Shown piece after piece: positions 21,617 through 34,719 of a DNA stretch of 64,000 nt. The position numbers and the translations under genes were made by a program. Below the pieces are notes generated by a model, which did not search any database, was not told the origin of the DNA, and was given only the letters and a program-made list of their open reading frames with translations. Origin of the DNA: Alitta virens. Its lineage: Eukaryota > Annelida > Polychaeta > Phyllodocida > Nereididae. Each line of letters starts with the position of its first letter. Within the stretch, counting starts at the first letter, position 1. The DNA is taken from contig OW028585.1 of assembly GCA_932294295.1 (NCBI GenBank), positions 15,656,771 through 15,720,770 on the forward strand. The letters are read 5' to 3'.

Positions 21617-22154
21617 AGCCCAAACACAATAGCACAGCCACATGAATCAATACTTGGCTAGACATCTAGACATAGCAAGCATGACACACTAAGCCTGTTC
21701 TATGCATGTATAGTGCAAAGTTTACAATTAAAGATTATGCTGAACTAATGCAGGTGTGTTTTGACCTTGAGTTCATGTTAGCATTGTGGTTAAGTTAGGT
21801 CATGGCTGACTGATTCCATGTCAGAATGGTACTTATAGTAAAGAACCTCATGAATATAGGTCAGAATAAAAAGTTATCGAATAATGATAATAAGAGAAAT
21901 ATTAAAAAATGTGAGCCGAAGCATTTCTATGACTTGTTTGCAGATATTAAATAAAACAGTCATGGAGCATTATGAAGACCATAATAAGTCAGAATATTTA
22001 GAGCTGATGACTAAAAAAAAAAAAAAAAAAAATACTTAAAGCTGGATTGTCGCTCAATATGACAGTGCCCAACATCTATTGCATTCACTGCATTGTATTC
22101 CTAATACTGATTAACTAAAATCCAGATCCTTGCTGGGTTCACTATCTCTCTATA

Positions 22155-22754
22155 CAGAGTGTGGCCTAAAAACTTGCACCAGGCATCTCCTATTTCGGGA
22201 TAGCTCTAGGTTATTCAAATGCTTATGAAGTATTTTAAAGTTTTGCCACATTTAGTTAGGGGTATAAGCAATTGGTCATGTGATATTTTTGATATTACAA
22301 TGTCAGACAATATCAGTATCTGAATTATAGAGATGGTTCATGCTGCAGGGCTTGTTCTGAATGACACACATCACAGAAGTCAAATTTCTGTCTGCTTGCA
22401 TGGTGTCTTTAGTTACTACACCTCTGAAGCTACAGAAAATATAGTATTTGCACAGAATCCTCCTTCAATGTTTTCTATATGTGCATATATATATATCATG
22501 GTATTAGATGATAAGAAGGTTGGTTCCAGCTTTGATTCAGCAAGGTCATGAAATTAAAATGGAGTAATATAATGGCATTCCAGAGGGACATTTTGAATCT
22601 ACAACTAATCTGAAAATAATCACATGATTTTCAGGAGGATTGGCCAGTTAATTAAACAGAAAAGACAGAAAATTGATCAGAATCCAAAATGGCACTTTCC
22701 ACCTAAAAAACGATGTAGCAGTAGCTGCTGGTGCAAGTTTTATGCCGCACCCTG
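22155..22754. mobile_element. 600-bp mariner-like MITE, unit A copy
   Basis: The ends are imperfect inverted repeats of about 27 bp: left CAGAGTGTGGCC...CTTGCACCAG, right (reverse complement) CAGGGTGCGGCA...CTTGCACCAG. TA dinucleotides flank both ends, as expected for Tc1/mariner insertion. No transposase is recognisable inside. It also contains the intact TCAGA site (22303-22307) into which another element inserted in unit B. The allied site near 7480 has no MITE. Confidence 0.7.
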
Positions 22755-22756
22755 TA

Positions 22757-24194
22757 ATATAAATAAACTTCACCTAGTGTCTCATTTTTCAAGCCATCAA
22801 AAATCCAATATGTAAATAAACCAAGTGATGATGTCACATACTCAACAATGGGTGATGATGTCATTTCCATTGTATTTCAAACGTTTTGGACTTGAGCCCT
22901 GATAGATTCATTAGCTTACACATATTTAATGTGCCTTGTACATGTTTACACCATAATTCATTCAGAAAAATTGTAAAGAAGGTCCAAAATTTAAGAAAAT
23001 TACCCACCCAACATTGCCGGCTGGCTACAGGCTTGTTATTTGTCCATTGCTTCTTTTCCTTTTAAGGCAACACTACTCAAAATTAAAGATTTTACCTCAT
23101 AAAGTTATAAATTATACTCCACATAAATATATCACAAATGAATAACTAAGAATAAAACCAAGAAAGTGTGCATTACTTGACTGGTTTACATTGCCATAAC
23201 GTTAAATAACTTAAATCTCAAATATTATTAATTCAGGTTATATTATTTAGAATTTTAGCTCAAGGTAGACCATATTGGTGAACATTATAACAATCGTCTG
23301 ACCAATAATTCTCCAGTGCTTGGTTTCAGATAACATGCTGGATCGAATCAACATCAGCACAATATGAGCAATGTTAATACGACATTATATTACAATGCGA
23401 GTGGTATAATGTCAGCGACGTCAATACGAATTTATACTGACAGTGTCCTATACGGAAACAATGTTGTACCCATTTATGATGCAATCCCTAGTCAAACCTT
23501 ATATATAAAGAATAATTAATATCTTTATGTTTTTCAGCATTTATTGTTATTGTGTTTTTGTGCATTTTTGTGATGATAACAATACCGTGTGAACATGCAA
23601 CATCCTATATTTATTGAATTATTTTCTGTAGTTGTAAACATGCAGCAGTGGAATATAATTATTTTCCTGGTCTGTATCTTTTGCTTATATTGGTGTCTGG
23701 TCAGATTATATTGTTTGTTAAATTCTTAAATTTCTCACACATATTGAATTTTTCTTACACATTTAATTAGCTTATACAATGAATTGATTTTATAATAAAG
23801 TCTTGGTACAAAGGATACAATTACATAGAAAAAAATGCACTGTGATAACATTCAGAATTTAGAAATAGATAAAGAACATGGTATTTTTTAAAGGAACACA
23901 CACAAAGCCGGGGCTTGATAATAGACATATGCCCTACCACATTCATTACATAATGTTAAACACTGCATTGGCTCATAAAATTGTAATGGCAAAGAACTTG
24001 AAATTTTCATTGAACAAACAATGACAGTAAAGCATAAAGTAAATGTTGCACAACCTAAATGATTTGCACACAACAATCTGAAATATTCTTTACATGCTTA
24101 GAGTTAGAGCGTGAGTATTTCACATAGACTGGAATTAAATTCCATATTAAAATTAATCGGTCTAACTTTGAACAAGCCTTTCCTTTCGACAAAT
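22757..24194. repeat. Alpha 3' flank upstream of ZF4 in the window, unit B
   Basis: Collinear with 7481-8925. The perfect GACATTATA / TATAATGTC inverted repeat is at 23381-23413. No coding region is visible. It differs from units A and C over 23580-24110, where A and C agree with each other. Confidence 0.6.
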
Positions 24195-24492
24195 TGTGTA
24201 TCCACATGTCAGATCACCTTTCTGTGCATATCCTTTGTCACAGACATTGCAAGTGTAGGGTCTCTCTCCACTACATTTTTTCTTGTGTTTGTCAAATGAC
24301 CTAGCTGTGTGAATCCCTTCTTACATTGCAAATAAAAGGTCTCTCTACACTCTGTGTCCTCATGTGTGTGGTCAGGTTATATTGCTGTGTAAATCCCTTC
24401 CCACAGGCATAGCAAGTATAAGGTCTCTCTCCACTGTGTATTATTCTGTTTGTGGTCAAGCTCTCTTGTGTGTGGTCAAGCTCTCTTGCCTC
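24195..24492 (-). pseudogene. Decayed C-terminal fingers downstream of ZF4
   Basis: Finger fragments in shifted frames like those after ZF2. A short duplication is visible here: the phrase TGTGTGGTCAAGCTCTCTTG occurs at about 24465 after a near-copy at about 24449. Confidence 0.65.
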
Positions 24493-26892
24493 TTAAATCA
24501 TTTCCCACAAATATTGCAGATGTAAGGTTTTTGCTCTGCTGTGTATCATCATGTGTTTGGTCAGGTAACTTTGCCTGTTGAATCCTTTCCCACAGCGATT
24601 GCATGTGTAAGTTCTCTCACTGGAGTGTAACGTCATGTGGTAGGTCAGGCTGCTTTGCATTGTAAATCCTTTTTTACAGACATTGCAAGTATAAGGTCTC
24701 TCTCCACTGTGTATTCTCATGTGTGTGGTCAGCCTACCTTGCCTGTTAAATGCTTTCCCACAGTCATTGCAGGTGTAAGGTCTCTCTCCACTGTGTATCA
24801 TCATGTGTCTGGTCAGGGAACCTTGCTGTGTAAATCCTTTCCCACAGGCATTGCAGGTGTAAGGTCTCTCTCCACTGTGTATCATCATGTGTTTGGTCAG
24901 GTGGCCTTGCTGTGTAAATCCTTTCCCACAGACACTGCACATGTAAGGTTTCTCTCCACTGTGTATCCTCATATGTCTGGTCAGGGTATCGTGCCTGTTA
25001 AACCCTTTCCCGCAGACCTTGCAAGCGTAAGGTCTCTCTCCACTGTGTATCATCATGTGTTTGGTCAGACTTTCTTTCCAGTAAAATCCTTTCCCACAGT
25101 CATTACAAGTATAAGGTCGCTCTGTACTGTGTATCATTATGTGTTTGGTCAGGTTTTCTTCCCTGTTAAATCCTTTCCCACAGGCATTGCAAGTGTAAGG
25201 TTTCTTTCCACTGTGTATCGTCATGTGTCTGGTCAGGGTATCGTGCCCGTTAAACCCTTTCCCGCAGACATTGCAAGTGTAAGGTCTCTCCAAACTGTGT
25301 ATCCTGATGTGTTTAGTAAAGTCTCTTTGCTTTGTAAATCCTTTTCCACAGACACTGCACATGTAAGGTTTCTCTCCACTGTGTATCCCCATGTGTGTGG
25401 TCAGGTTATCTTGCCTGTTAAATCCTTTTCCACAAGTATTGCAAATGTAAGGCTTCTCTCCACTGTGTATTCTGATGTGTTTGGTCAGATTGCCTTTTTC
25501 TATAAATCCTTTCTCACAGACATTGCAAGTGTAAGGTCTCTCTCCACTGTGTATTCTCATGTGTTTGGTCAGGTCATCTTGCTTTATATATCCTTTCCCG
25601 CAGACACTGCACAGGTAAGGTTTCTCTAAACTGTGTATCCCCATGTGTCTGGTCAGGTTATGGTGCCTGGTAAATCCTTTCCCACAGTCATTGCAAGTAT
25701 AAGGTTTCTCTCCACTGTGTATCCTCATGTGAGAGGTCAGTGAACCTGACACAGTAAATCTTTTCCCACAGACACTGCACATGTAAGGTTTCTCTCCACT
25801 GTGTATCCCCATGTGATTGGTCAGGTTATCTTGCCTGTTAAATCCTTTTCCACAAGCATTGCAAGTGTAAGGCTTCTCTCCACTGTGTATTCTTATGTGT
25901 TTGGTCAGAGTGCTTTTTTCTAAAAATCCTTTCTCACAGACATTGCAAGTGTAAGGTTTCTCTCCACTGTGTATCCTTATGTGTGTTGTCAGGTGACTTT
26001 TCTGCTTGAATCCTTTCCTGCAGACACTGCACATGTAAGGTCTCTCTCCACTGTGTGTGCTTGTGTGTGTGGTCAATGTACATTGTTTGTTAAATCCTTT
26101 CCCACAGATGTTGCAAGTGTAAGGCCTTTCTTCACTGTGTATCATCATGTGTTTGGTCAGGTTGCCTTGCTGTGTAAATCCTTTCCCACAGACATTGCAA
26201 GTGTAAGGTCTCTCTTCACTGTGTATCATCATGTGTTTGGTCAGGTTGCCTTGCTGCGTAAATCCTTTCCCACAGACATTGCAAGTGTAAGGTCTCTCTC
26301 CACTGTGTATCCTTATGTGTGTTGTCAGGTGAATTTTCTGTTTGAATCCTTTCCCGCAGACACTGCACATGTAAGGTTTCTCTCCACTGTGTATCGTCAT
26401 GTGTCTGGTCAGGCTATCGTGCCTGGTAAACCTTTTCCCACAGACATTGCAAGTGTAAGTATCTCCGCTGTGTATTTTCATGTGTAAAGTCTGCTGTTTG
26501 GCTTTTCTAAATTTCTTCCCACAAACACTGCACATGTAAGGCATATATCCAGAGTGTTTTTTCAAATGTGAAATCATAATAAGCTTTTGCGCAAATCCTT
26601 CCTCACAAATGTCACACTTATACCTTTTTCCACTACATGTTGCATTACTGTCGATCTGCCCATTTTCACATGTAGTATTCGGTGTTCTATTTCCCAACTG
26701 ACAGTCATCACTGTTCGTGTCAACCATATTCCTTCCTTGTTCCAAATTTTGATTGCATTCTGAACCTGTGCTAATGTCACTTTCTGTTGCACGACTAACT
26801 TCAGAATGTTTTTCCTCGGTAACATCATGCTGCAAGGTGGTTTCACCACTCTTTTCAAATATGTCTTCAAATGAATAGTTGATTAATGACAT
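24493..26892 (-). CDS. ZF4: alpha-type 25-finger C2H2 zinc-finger protein
   Basis: 799 residues with the same layout as ZF2: family motif at residues 3-17, spacer to 92, then 25 fingers. The 28-residue difference from ZF2 is one extra finger, because the TQQGNLTKH finger occurs twice in succession (fingers 5 and 6). A few substitutions separate the two copies, for example RDFTKH for RDLTKH, which replaces the helix Leu with Phe. The frameshifted tail is shared with ZF2, so it predates the duplication. The acceptor is at 26977-26975. Predicted nuclear DNA-binding protein with unknown targets. Confidence 0.95.
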   Translation of the reverse strand: MSLINYSFEDIFEKSGETTLQHDVTEEKHSEVSRATESDISTGSECNQNLEQGRNMVDTNSDDCQLGNRTPNTTCENGQIDSNATCSGKRYKCDICEEGFAQKLIMISHLKKHSGYMPYMCSVCGKKFRKAKQQTLHMKIHSGDTYTCNVCGKRFTRHDSLTRHMTIHSGEKPYMCSVCGKGFKQKIHLTTHIRIHSGERPYTCNVCGKGFTQQGNLTKHMMIHSEERPYTCNVCGKGFTQQGNLTKHMMIHSEERPYTCNICGKGFNKQCTLTTHTSTHSGERPYMCSVCRKGFKQKSHLTTHIRIHSGEKPYTCNVCEKGFLEKSTLTKHIRIHSGEKPYTCNACGKGFNRQDNLTNHMGIHSGEKPYMCSVCGKRFTVSGSLTSHMRIHSGEKPYTCNDCGKGFTRHHNLTRHMGIHSLEKPYLCSVCGKGYIKQDDLTKHMRIHSGERPYTCNVCEKGFIEKGNLTKHIRIHSGEKPYICNTCGKGFNRQDNLTTHMGIHSGEKPYMCSVCGKGFTKQRDFTKHIRIHSLERPYTCNVCGKGFNGHDTLTRHMTIHSGKKPYTCNACGKGFNREENLTKHIMIHSTERPYTCNDCGKGFYWKESLTKHMMIHSGERPYACKVCGKGFNRHDTLTRHMRIHSGEKPYMCSVCGKGFTQQGHLTKHMMIHSGERPYTCNACGKGFTQQGSLTRHMMIHSGERPYTCNDCGKAFNRQGRLTTHMRIHSGERPYTCNVCKKGFTMQSSLTYHMTLHSSERTYTCNRCGKGFNRQSYLTKHMMIHSRAKTLHLQYLWEMI

Positions 26893-27440
26893 TGCGTTGC
26901 TATTTCCTCATGTATACATGTATTGCTATATATATTTAATTTCCTCTGGCGAGAGTAACAAAGGATATTGCTCTCTGAAATGAAAAAAAAGGATTTAATT
27001 AGATTCAGGTCAGCTGAGCAGAATTAATGTAAACGACAATGTACCCATGCTATGCATTGACGTAGATTTAAATTAATTAAAAAGGCAGAACAGGATGACT
27101 TCACCACTGCATATTGTCAGTATACCGATTGTCTGTTTGCAGGGCCTTGGGTAATGCAGCTGCATCAGGCACCACACCTATATAAGCCCCATGCTATGAC
27201 AATCTTCACCAGGCATATATATATATATATACATATTACTATTTACTGAGTCGAGCATGCTAGGACTGGCGCATCTGTATTGTCTGTCCAGGCAGTTGCT
27301 TGCCATCGCCTAAAATAAACACTTCCCCTTAAGGTGGTGGAATTCTGATCATTCCATCCCTGGCCCAGGCATACTTCACGAGCTATAGCCCAGGTAAATG
27401 TAATTGCATAGGATGTTTACTTTGCAGTGACTTGTGATAA

Positions 27441-27478
27441 GATAGATATATAGATAGATAGGTAGATAGAGAGATAGG

Positions 27479-27525
<47 letters not shown>

Positions 27526-27722
27526 GTAAATAGATAGATAGATAGATACATAGATACATAGATAGATAGATATAGAGATTGCAGCCCTCTATGGCAAGTT
27601 CTTGCTGCTATCGAGGGTTGATTGATGAGGTGAGAGAGATGAGGAGTCCACCCATGTTACACATTTACCCCATGGGTGGGATCTTTTACTTGCCTCAGCA
27701 ATGAGTACAAGGGACTGCCAAT
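27441..27722 (-). mobile_element. Truncated SINE with (GATA)n tail in the ZF4 intron
   Basis: Same truncated SINE body and GATA tail as in the ZF2 intron, with a slightly shorter tail. The tRNA-like head is absent. Confidence 0.75.
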
Positions 27723-29125
27723 GTGGATGACGGGGGACAGGTGCAGGATAATCTTGCTAGGGTTTACTAATACTACTAACAGATGGAGAGCATCATATGG
27801 TACATTGTACTGAGTACAATCCAATTTAAAAATAATAAAGCTTACAATTACAATAGTGTCTTTCATATATAGATTTGAAAAAATAATCCCCATAAGGCAC
27901 AACTACACTATTTTAGACATATTCTGGGAAAGTTGTAGGTATGTAGGTGTAGTAGTGCAAATTTTCTGCTCGGAAAACAAAAACTAAACAGTTTTGTTTT
28001 AAAATATTATATATATAGCTTTTATTGACACTTTTTTATATCAGAAAAGATACATATGTCACATATCTACTCACTACGTCTATCTAAAACTACATCTACA
28101 GAAATATGATATACAAGTTCTCATTATTTTATACATAATATACAGCTTAACGTTCAAGGTCCCAGTTGCCATAATTTGATGTTTTCTGGGGTGAGTCCTG
28201 CTCTTAGACATTCAGTATTAAAGAAATAATATATAAGTACATAAAAGATAGAAAATAAATCACAGATCAAATCACAAATACTGATTACAATATCAATATT
28301 AGATTAAAATTTTACAAAAATATATACAAATACTGATCATAATATCACAATGAGATTCAAATTTACACAAAATGATAAGAATGTTCACATGTATAAAAAA
28401 TACAAAAATACCAGGCAACATTGCACTGACCTTGGCATTTGACTAATCTAATTTGTGTTGACAGTCATGTCATATTATGTTCTTTGCTACATTCCAAAAA
28501 ACAAGGTACTGTATGTTTACAATGACATCTATACACATCTATACACTTTTGAGAAATAAAGTGTTTAGAAATGTATGTTTTAAAATTTATATATATTGTC
28601 ATCCTCCTTGTGTGTAAGACATCATACTTTTGAAAATACCCTAAATAATTAGCAAAGAAATATGTTAATTTGCCCTTTTGTAAACTATCAATATCAATTA
28701 GTATATGTGCAATAATGCATTGTAAAATTGAACGCAATACTGTTATCGATATTAAAGTATATATGCGATAGTGCATTGTAAAATTGTATGCAATACCTTT
28801 ATCTTTGTTTGCCCTCATAAATCTGTTTACAGCTCTACAGTCAAAATTTTACACTTAAGCCAATATTCAAAGTTGAATTTTCTCAAATTTGCTGAGGGCA
28901 TGCCAATGGGGCAGCCTATGTTTTCAAGTTTTAACAATAATTCTCTTTGAAAATTGTTTGCTGAGGTTTAAAAAATACACGGCCTTTGCCAAGAGTTTAT
29001 GAGTTACTCTTTTACCAATATATAGAGTCAATGCATGTATCTCTCCTTAATCTTGCAAGCTCACATTGCTACCACATATATAGGCAGGGTTATTGTTTAC
29101 AATTACCAAGAAAAGAATTACTCAC

Positions 29126-29250
29126 ATGAATATCTCAATTCTGCTTCTCTTTGCCAGCCATTGGTCTCACAGGCCTAATTGGCAGGTTTCTGACAAATCC
29201 TTAAGACCTCCATGTGTGTTAGATCATTTTATCACATGGATAAACTAAGA
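29126..29250 (-). other. Putative non-coding exon 1 of ZF4
   Basis: The GTGAGT donor is at 29125-29120 (minus), and the intron ends at the acceptor 26977-26975 (about 2.15 kb). Collinear with ZF2. Confidence 0.4.
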
Positions 29251-29276
29251 CATACTCATAACGTTGCTCACTGACC

Positions 29277-29319
29277 TATATAGCAGGTGATGCTGGTGTT
29301 GCTTGGTTGCCATGGTATC
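29277..29319 (-). promoter_or_regulatory. X-box/TATA block upstream of ZF4
   Basis: GATACCATGGCAAC (29319-29306), a 23-bp spacer, TATATA (29282-29277), oriented toward ZF4. Confidence 0.55.
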
Positions 29320-32300
29320 AGCCCAAGCAAAATAGCACTTGGCTGTACACCTATACATTGCAAGCATCTCACACTAAAGCCAGATTATTGTACCATTAGT
29401 TAATGTGAGCAATGTGGCCAGCTTAGGTCATAGCTGACTGATTCCATGTCAGAATATTACTTATTATAAACTACTTTATGAATTCAGGTCACAAATAAAA
29501 AGTTATTGATAATAATAATAAGGGATTGAAAATGATGTGAACTGAAGCATTACTGTGAAATATTTGATAATAAAAGTAAAACAGTCATTGAGCATTATGA
29601 AAACCATAACAAGTACGAATGAACAGCAAAAGAAAGATGACATTTAAGATTTTTAAAATAATGTGTGTCAATAAAGTGCTTACTTTTATGCCTTCTATGC
29701 TGTAAATATTCAAGCTGTGATATATAGTTACTAGTCATAATAAATATTTACTCACTTACTTTCTGTTCTACTTACTCATGTATTTACTTACTTACTAAAT
29801 ACATAATGGAATTGCAATCTTTTATTACACACTATCATCAATCATTCCTGATTACAAATTCGAACAAATGTCCAACACTGATCCTTGGTACATTATTTTA
29901 TTGTATTCAGAAAATCCCTTTAATATGTTCAGTGGGCTTAATTACAATGCAGCCCTTCATGATATTAATCAGCCCCATAGCCGGTTATATGTCCATCGCC
30001 TGTTTTCCTTATAAGGCAACACTACTCAGCATTAAAGATTATACCTCACAAAACTATAAATTATACTCCACATAAATATATTACAAATCAATAACCAATA
30101 AAAACAAAGAAGGTGTGCATACAAACAAACACTTATGGAATTTCTTTAATTAACATTTATTCATAATGAAAAAACTACATCATCAGTATGATAGTGAGAA
30201 AAACAAAGTGATGCTTGTTTGTTTATCCTCCAGGGTTCAGTGACCATGCCATGTGCTCGGCATTCAGCCTGCCCCTCCTACAAGTGTAATAGACGTGCCC
30301 TACTAAGGGTGTGTAACGTCACATAGCAAGACTAGATGTGTTGGGCGAGTCCATTCCAAATTCTACAACGGGGACGCGGCACTCAGGTATCTTTAAGTTT
30401 ATAGGAGTCAGACCGATTCCTTTGCAGTCGGATTTTGAGAGTCTTGAGTGAAATTTAGGGAGTATCGGACAAACGGACTCACGTGGTTTTTGAACCCTGA
30501 TCATAGCATAAGAATTCAATGTTGAACCACAGAGCTCAAACTGTGTTGACGTTTTAAATTGGGTAAATATATTGCTCCATTTGCTCATAACAACTAAGAT
30601 TACGTGAAAATGATATTTTATAGATATATCTACTGTAAGTGTTAAATGGACAAAACTACATACAGGAGTAGGCACAGCATTTACAATGTGAAGTATAGGG
30701 AGTGGCGCTTCTTTGTATTTTCTTTGTTCAAAGCCCATGACAACCCATGTTAACCCAATGGGAACTTTAAAAATTCTCCATAAATCACAGAAAAACGTAT
30801 TGCTCTCAAACTCTGTAAAATTGTAGTTAACTGTTAACATCTTAATCTTTTCCTGGAACAAAAAGCACCCAAACGAGTTCCACGTTTTATTACCAAAAAT
30901 TGTGTTGTTTAGGCCCCTTTGAAGGCATTTTCAGGCCTTATCGCATGACAGAGCATTTTTTTCTCCCTGATAATGGTGTTTTTCCCTGGGTCATATTGAT
31001 CTGAGGACCATAAAATTAAAGGCTGGGAGGGATGTATGAAATTTTAGAGGGATGTATGAAATTCAGTCAATCAGAGACAAGAACAACAGGGATGTATGAC
31101 AAGCAGCAGGAATGTATGGATTTTGACCAATGAGCAACAAATAAACAGGGATGATATTGATTTCCAACAATCAGCAACAATTTCAGAGACACACCTCCAA
31201 ATTAATTACCATTGAAATCAATGCATTCCGTGCTGTATTGGCCCCAAATTTGGATCTTCAGCATGTCATGAACATCACCAGTTCAGTCTACATTTTGCGT
31301 ATTAATCAAATTAAGCAAAGTTTCCAGGCTCCTAAAACTAGCGAGAAATATGTTTTTCTTGGTAATGACTAATTTCATAGCAATATTGGTCTTGGAAATT
31401 AAATTATTCTGTTGAGCTGTTTGTTAGTGGCCTGTAGCAATGTCATCACTCAAGTATGATGTCCTGTGAATTTGAGGCCATTTGAACAATATCACCAGTG
31501 GCTCAAAGGTGACGTTTATTTGACCTCATAATTAAGCTTCCTGGGCTAAAAATAGATTCTGCAGTCGGGGGCCTGATAGGCATTTAACCTCAGTCTTGTT
31601 TGTTCAAAACTTATGAAACTGCAGGGTTTTATTACTGACATATAGTGTGACAATTTTGTACACAGTTTTATCTGAAAAAAATACCTAAGTATGCCCAAAA
31701 GTTATTGTTGTACTAGAGCATGTCATGCACTTGCCCGAAATCACTGACCCAGAATTTCGTTCGCTAGTTTTAGTTCCTGAATTGGACGCCGTATGTGTCC
31801 CAATCCAGCCTAATACACCAAGCGGACAAAATGAGAGTCAGTTATTTCGGGTCAGCCATGCATTAAGCAGACCATCACAATGGGCGTCTATAATTTATTT
31901 TATTCTATGTCTAGCCATATATCAGCCATGATAACACAAAACTGTCTTATGCAGGTCAAAAGTTATTTTCCCTCTAACCTCGCATTTTCCCTTTCATCTC
32001 ATATTTTCCATAGGGAAATGTAACTTTTGCTAGGCAACCAGGCAGTGGGCATCGCATAAAACAACATCAAAAATAACAATTTTCATTTTCTATGGGCTAA
32101 CTATCGTTATTATCACTTTGCAAGGCTCTTACCTAGTAAATAGCTTAATTTTGAGGGCAGCTGTTGGCAGGGGGCCAATATTGAATAGCTGCCCGGATTT
32201 AATACATCATTATTGAACAATAGTGTCATGCATGCTAGGACTGGTGCATCTGCAAGCTGCTTGCAGTGCCTCCACTCCTCCGTCATTCCACCCTGACTTG

Positions 32301-32960
32301 CACCCCCCCTTGTGAACAAGTTGGTGCATCTGTATTGTCTGTTCAGGCATACACCCCAACATTATTATATTATATTATATATAATATCCAATTACTGAAA
32401 GTGAACTTATATTTATCATAAGAAATTTTAACTAAAGTAGTCCAGGGTGGAATAATTCATCTCTAAGCCATAAAATGTATATAAAATCACTTTATTGCAT
32501 TAAATACCTTTGTGTCAAATTCATTAAGTCAAGGTGTGTCCTAAATGAATTAAAAAAGGAAAGTTAGTATAATTGTGTAATAGTTAATGGCCACACACTT
32601 ATTAGATACTATTGACCAACATTAATCTTACCAACCTTTTCAAAATAAATTGAAAAAATAATGTTTATCATTTAATGTGATTTATAAAGCTTTATGAAAT
32701 CTTATATAATTTATTGGGTTTTAGAGAAGGTCATGCAACAAATTAAACTCTTAACTTGCTCAGTAGATAATTTAATTTTAAAAATAATGCCAAAGTGCAC
32801 TGCAGGGTGCAGGCTGTAGTTTTCATTTCTCGTGACAGAATGGTTGCATGAGGATCTGCCCAACTGCTCTATATATATATGGCCCCCCCCCCCCTTGATC
32901 CGCCAGTGGGTAGACCGTGTTGGTGTACATAATGAGACAATGGTCTGATAAGAAAAGTGT
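29320..32960. repeat. Alpha-beta spacer, unit B
   Basis: Collinear with the unit A spacer, including the AGGGATGTATG array at 31027-31190 and a 12-base poly-C run at 32883-32894. The minus-strand frame here (30319-30861) is longer than in unit A because of a one-base change in the GAGTCT region, which argues against a conserved protein. Confidence 0.6.
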
Positions 32961-33087
32961 TTGGACAGATCACTAAAGCATTTCAAGTTTGTCACAGACA
33001 TGATAAGGTCTCTCTCCGCTACCTGTCTTCTTGTGTTTGTCAAATGACCTAGCTATGCAAATCCCTTCTCATGTTGCAAATGAAAGA

Positions 33088-34719
33088 TCATTCTACACTG
33101 TGTGTCCTGATGTGTGTTGACAGGTTTCCTGGCTGTGTAAATCCTTTCCCACAAACATTGCCAGTGTAAGGTCTCTCCCCACTGTGTGTCCTCATGTGGG
33201 TGGACAGACTACCTTGCTGTGTAAATCCTTTCCCACAAACATTACAAGTGTAAGGGTTCTCTCCAGTGTGTACACTAATGTGTGTGGTCAGGTAACCTTT
33301 GTGTATAAATTCTATCCCGCAGGCATTGCAAGTGTAAGATTTCTTTCCACGGTGTGTTCTCATGTGTGTGGTCAGCCTACCTTTCCTGCTAAATTGTTTT
33401 CCACAGATATTGCAAATAAAAGGTTTCTCTCTACTGTGTATCATAAAGTGTTGGATAAGGGTACTTTGTTGTGTAAATCCCTTCCAACAAACACTACAAG
33501 TATAAGGTCTCTCTCCACTGTGTATTCTCATATGTGTGGTCAGGGAACCTTGCCTGTTAAATGCTTTCCCACAGGCATTGCAGGTGTAAGGTCTCTCTCC
33601 ACTGTGTATCCTCATGTGTATTGTCAGGGAACCTTGCCGTGTATATCCCTTCCCACACACACTGCACATATAAGGTCTCTCTCCACTGTGCATCCTCATG
33701 TGTTTGGTCAGTATATTTTGCCTGTTATATCCTTTCCCACAGACATTGCAAGTGTAAGGTCTCTCTCTACTGTGTGTCATCATGTGCATTGCCAGGGAAT
33801 CTTTCCTGTTAAATGCTTTCCCACAGGCATTGCAGGTGTAAGGTCTCTCTCCACTGTGTATTCTCATATGTCCAGTCAGGTTACTTTGCTGTGTAAATCC
33901 TTTCCCACAGACTTTACAAGTGTAAGGTTTCTCTCCACTGTGTATCTTCATGTGTGTGGTCAGGTCACCTTGCTGTGTAAATCTGTTCCCACATACATTG
34001 CAAGTGTAAGGTTTTTCTCCATTGTGTATCCTCATGTGTGTGGTCAGGTGACTTTGCACTGTAAATCCTTTCCCACAGGTATTGCAAGTGTAAGGTTTCT
34101 CTCCACTGTGTATCCACATGTGTGTGGTAAGGTTACTTTGCTGTGTAAATCCTTTCCCACAGGCATTGCAGGTGTAAGGTCTCTCTCCACTGTGTATCCT
34201 CATGTGTCTGGTCAGGTTACTTTGCTGTGTAAATCCATTCCCACAGGCATTGCAGGTGTAAGGTCTCTCTCCACTGTGTATCCTCATGTGTGTGGTCAGG
34301 TGACATTGGTGAGTAAATCCTTTCCCACAGACATTGCAATTGTAAGCATCTCCACTGTGTATTTTCATGTGTGAAGTACGCTGTTTGGCTTTGCTAAATT
34401 TCTTACCACAAACACTGCACATGTAAGGCATATCTCCACAGTGTTTTCTCAAATGTGAAATCAGACTATGCTTTCTTGCAAATCCTTTTTCACAAATGTC
34501 ATATTTATACATTTTTCCACCACATGTTGCATTATTGCCAATCTTGCCATTTTCATTTGTGGTATTTGGTGATCTATTTCGCACCTGACAGTCATTATTA
34601 TTTGTTTCATCCATATTCTTTCCTTGTCCACAATGGTTGTGTTTGAAACCTGTCTTGATGTCACTTTCTGTCACGTGACTAATTTTAGAATGTTTCTCCT
34701 CTGTAAAATCATGCTGCAA
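33088..34719 (-). CDS. ZF5: beta-type 17-finger C2H2 zinc-finger protein
   Basis: 543 residues from the first ATG. It is almost identical to ZF3 but lacks one 28-residue finger, the TVQSN finger 5 of ZF3. Finger 1 lacks its first Cys and finger 17 has Gly for its first Cys. Small changes include HMWIH for HMRIH and CGIEF for CGKEF. As in ZF3, the family ATG is CTG and the motif lies upstream in frame. The acceptor is at 34862-34860 (minus). Confidence 0.92.
   Translation of the reverse strand: MQHDFTEEKHSKISHVTESDIKTGFKHNHCGQGKNMDETNNNDCQVRNRSPNTTNENGKIGNNATCGGKMYKYDICEKGFARKHSLISHLRKHCGDMPYMCSVCGKKFSKAKQRTSHMKIHSGDAYNCNVCGKGFTHQCHLTTHMRIHSGERPYTCNACGNGFTQQSNLTRHMRIHSGERPYTCNACGKGFTQQSNLTTHMWIHSGEKPYTCNTCGKGFTVQSHLTTHMRIHNGEKPYTCNVCGNRFTQQGDLTTHMKIHSGEKPYTCKVCGKGFTQQSNLTGHMRIHSGERPYTCNACGKAFNRKDSLAMHMMTHSRERPYTCNVCGKGYNRQNILTKHMRMHSGERPYMCSVCGKGYTRQGSLTIHMRIHSGERPYTCNACGKAFNRQGSLTTHMRIHSGERPYTCSVCWKGFTQQSTLIQHFMIHSREKPFICNICGKQFSRKGRLTTHMRTHRGKKSYTCNACGIEFIHKGYLTTHISVHTGENPYTCNVCGKGFTQQGSLSTHMRTHSGERPYTGNVCGKGFTQPGNLSTHIRTHSVE

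Larger units (their letters stand above)
7481..22756. repeat. Tandem segmental unit A (alpha ZF2 + beta ZF3)
   Basis: The whole interval is repeated almost collinearly in unit B. Order from left: alpha 3' flank, ZF2, a 2.15-kb intron with a SINE tail, alpha promoter, a 3.6-kb alpha-beta spacer, ZF3, its intron, beta promoter, and a flank with a mariner-like MITE. Boundaries are set arbitrarily at the right flank of the MITE; the true breakpoints are not resolved. Differences from unit B are mostly single bases, one finger in each gene, and the nested 1.3-kb insertion in B. Confidence 0.85.

Noticed and set aside
22333..22815. Two small plus-strand frames inside the mariner-like MITE
   Set aside because: Short, without transposase motifs (no DDE residues recognisable), and inside a 600-bp MITE.
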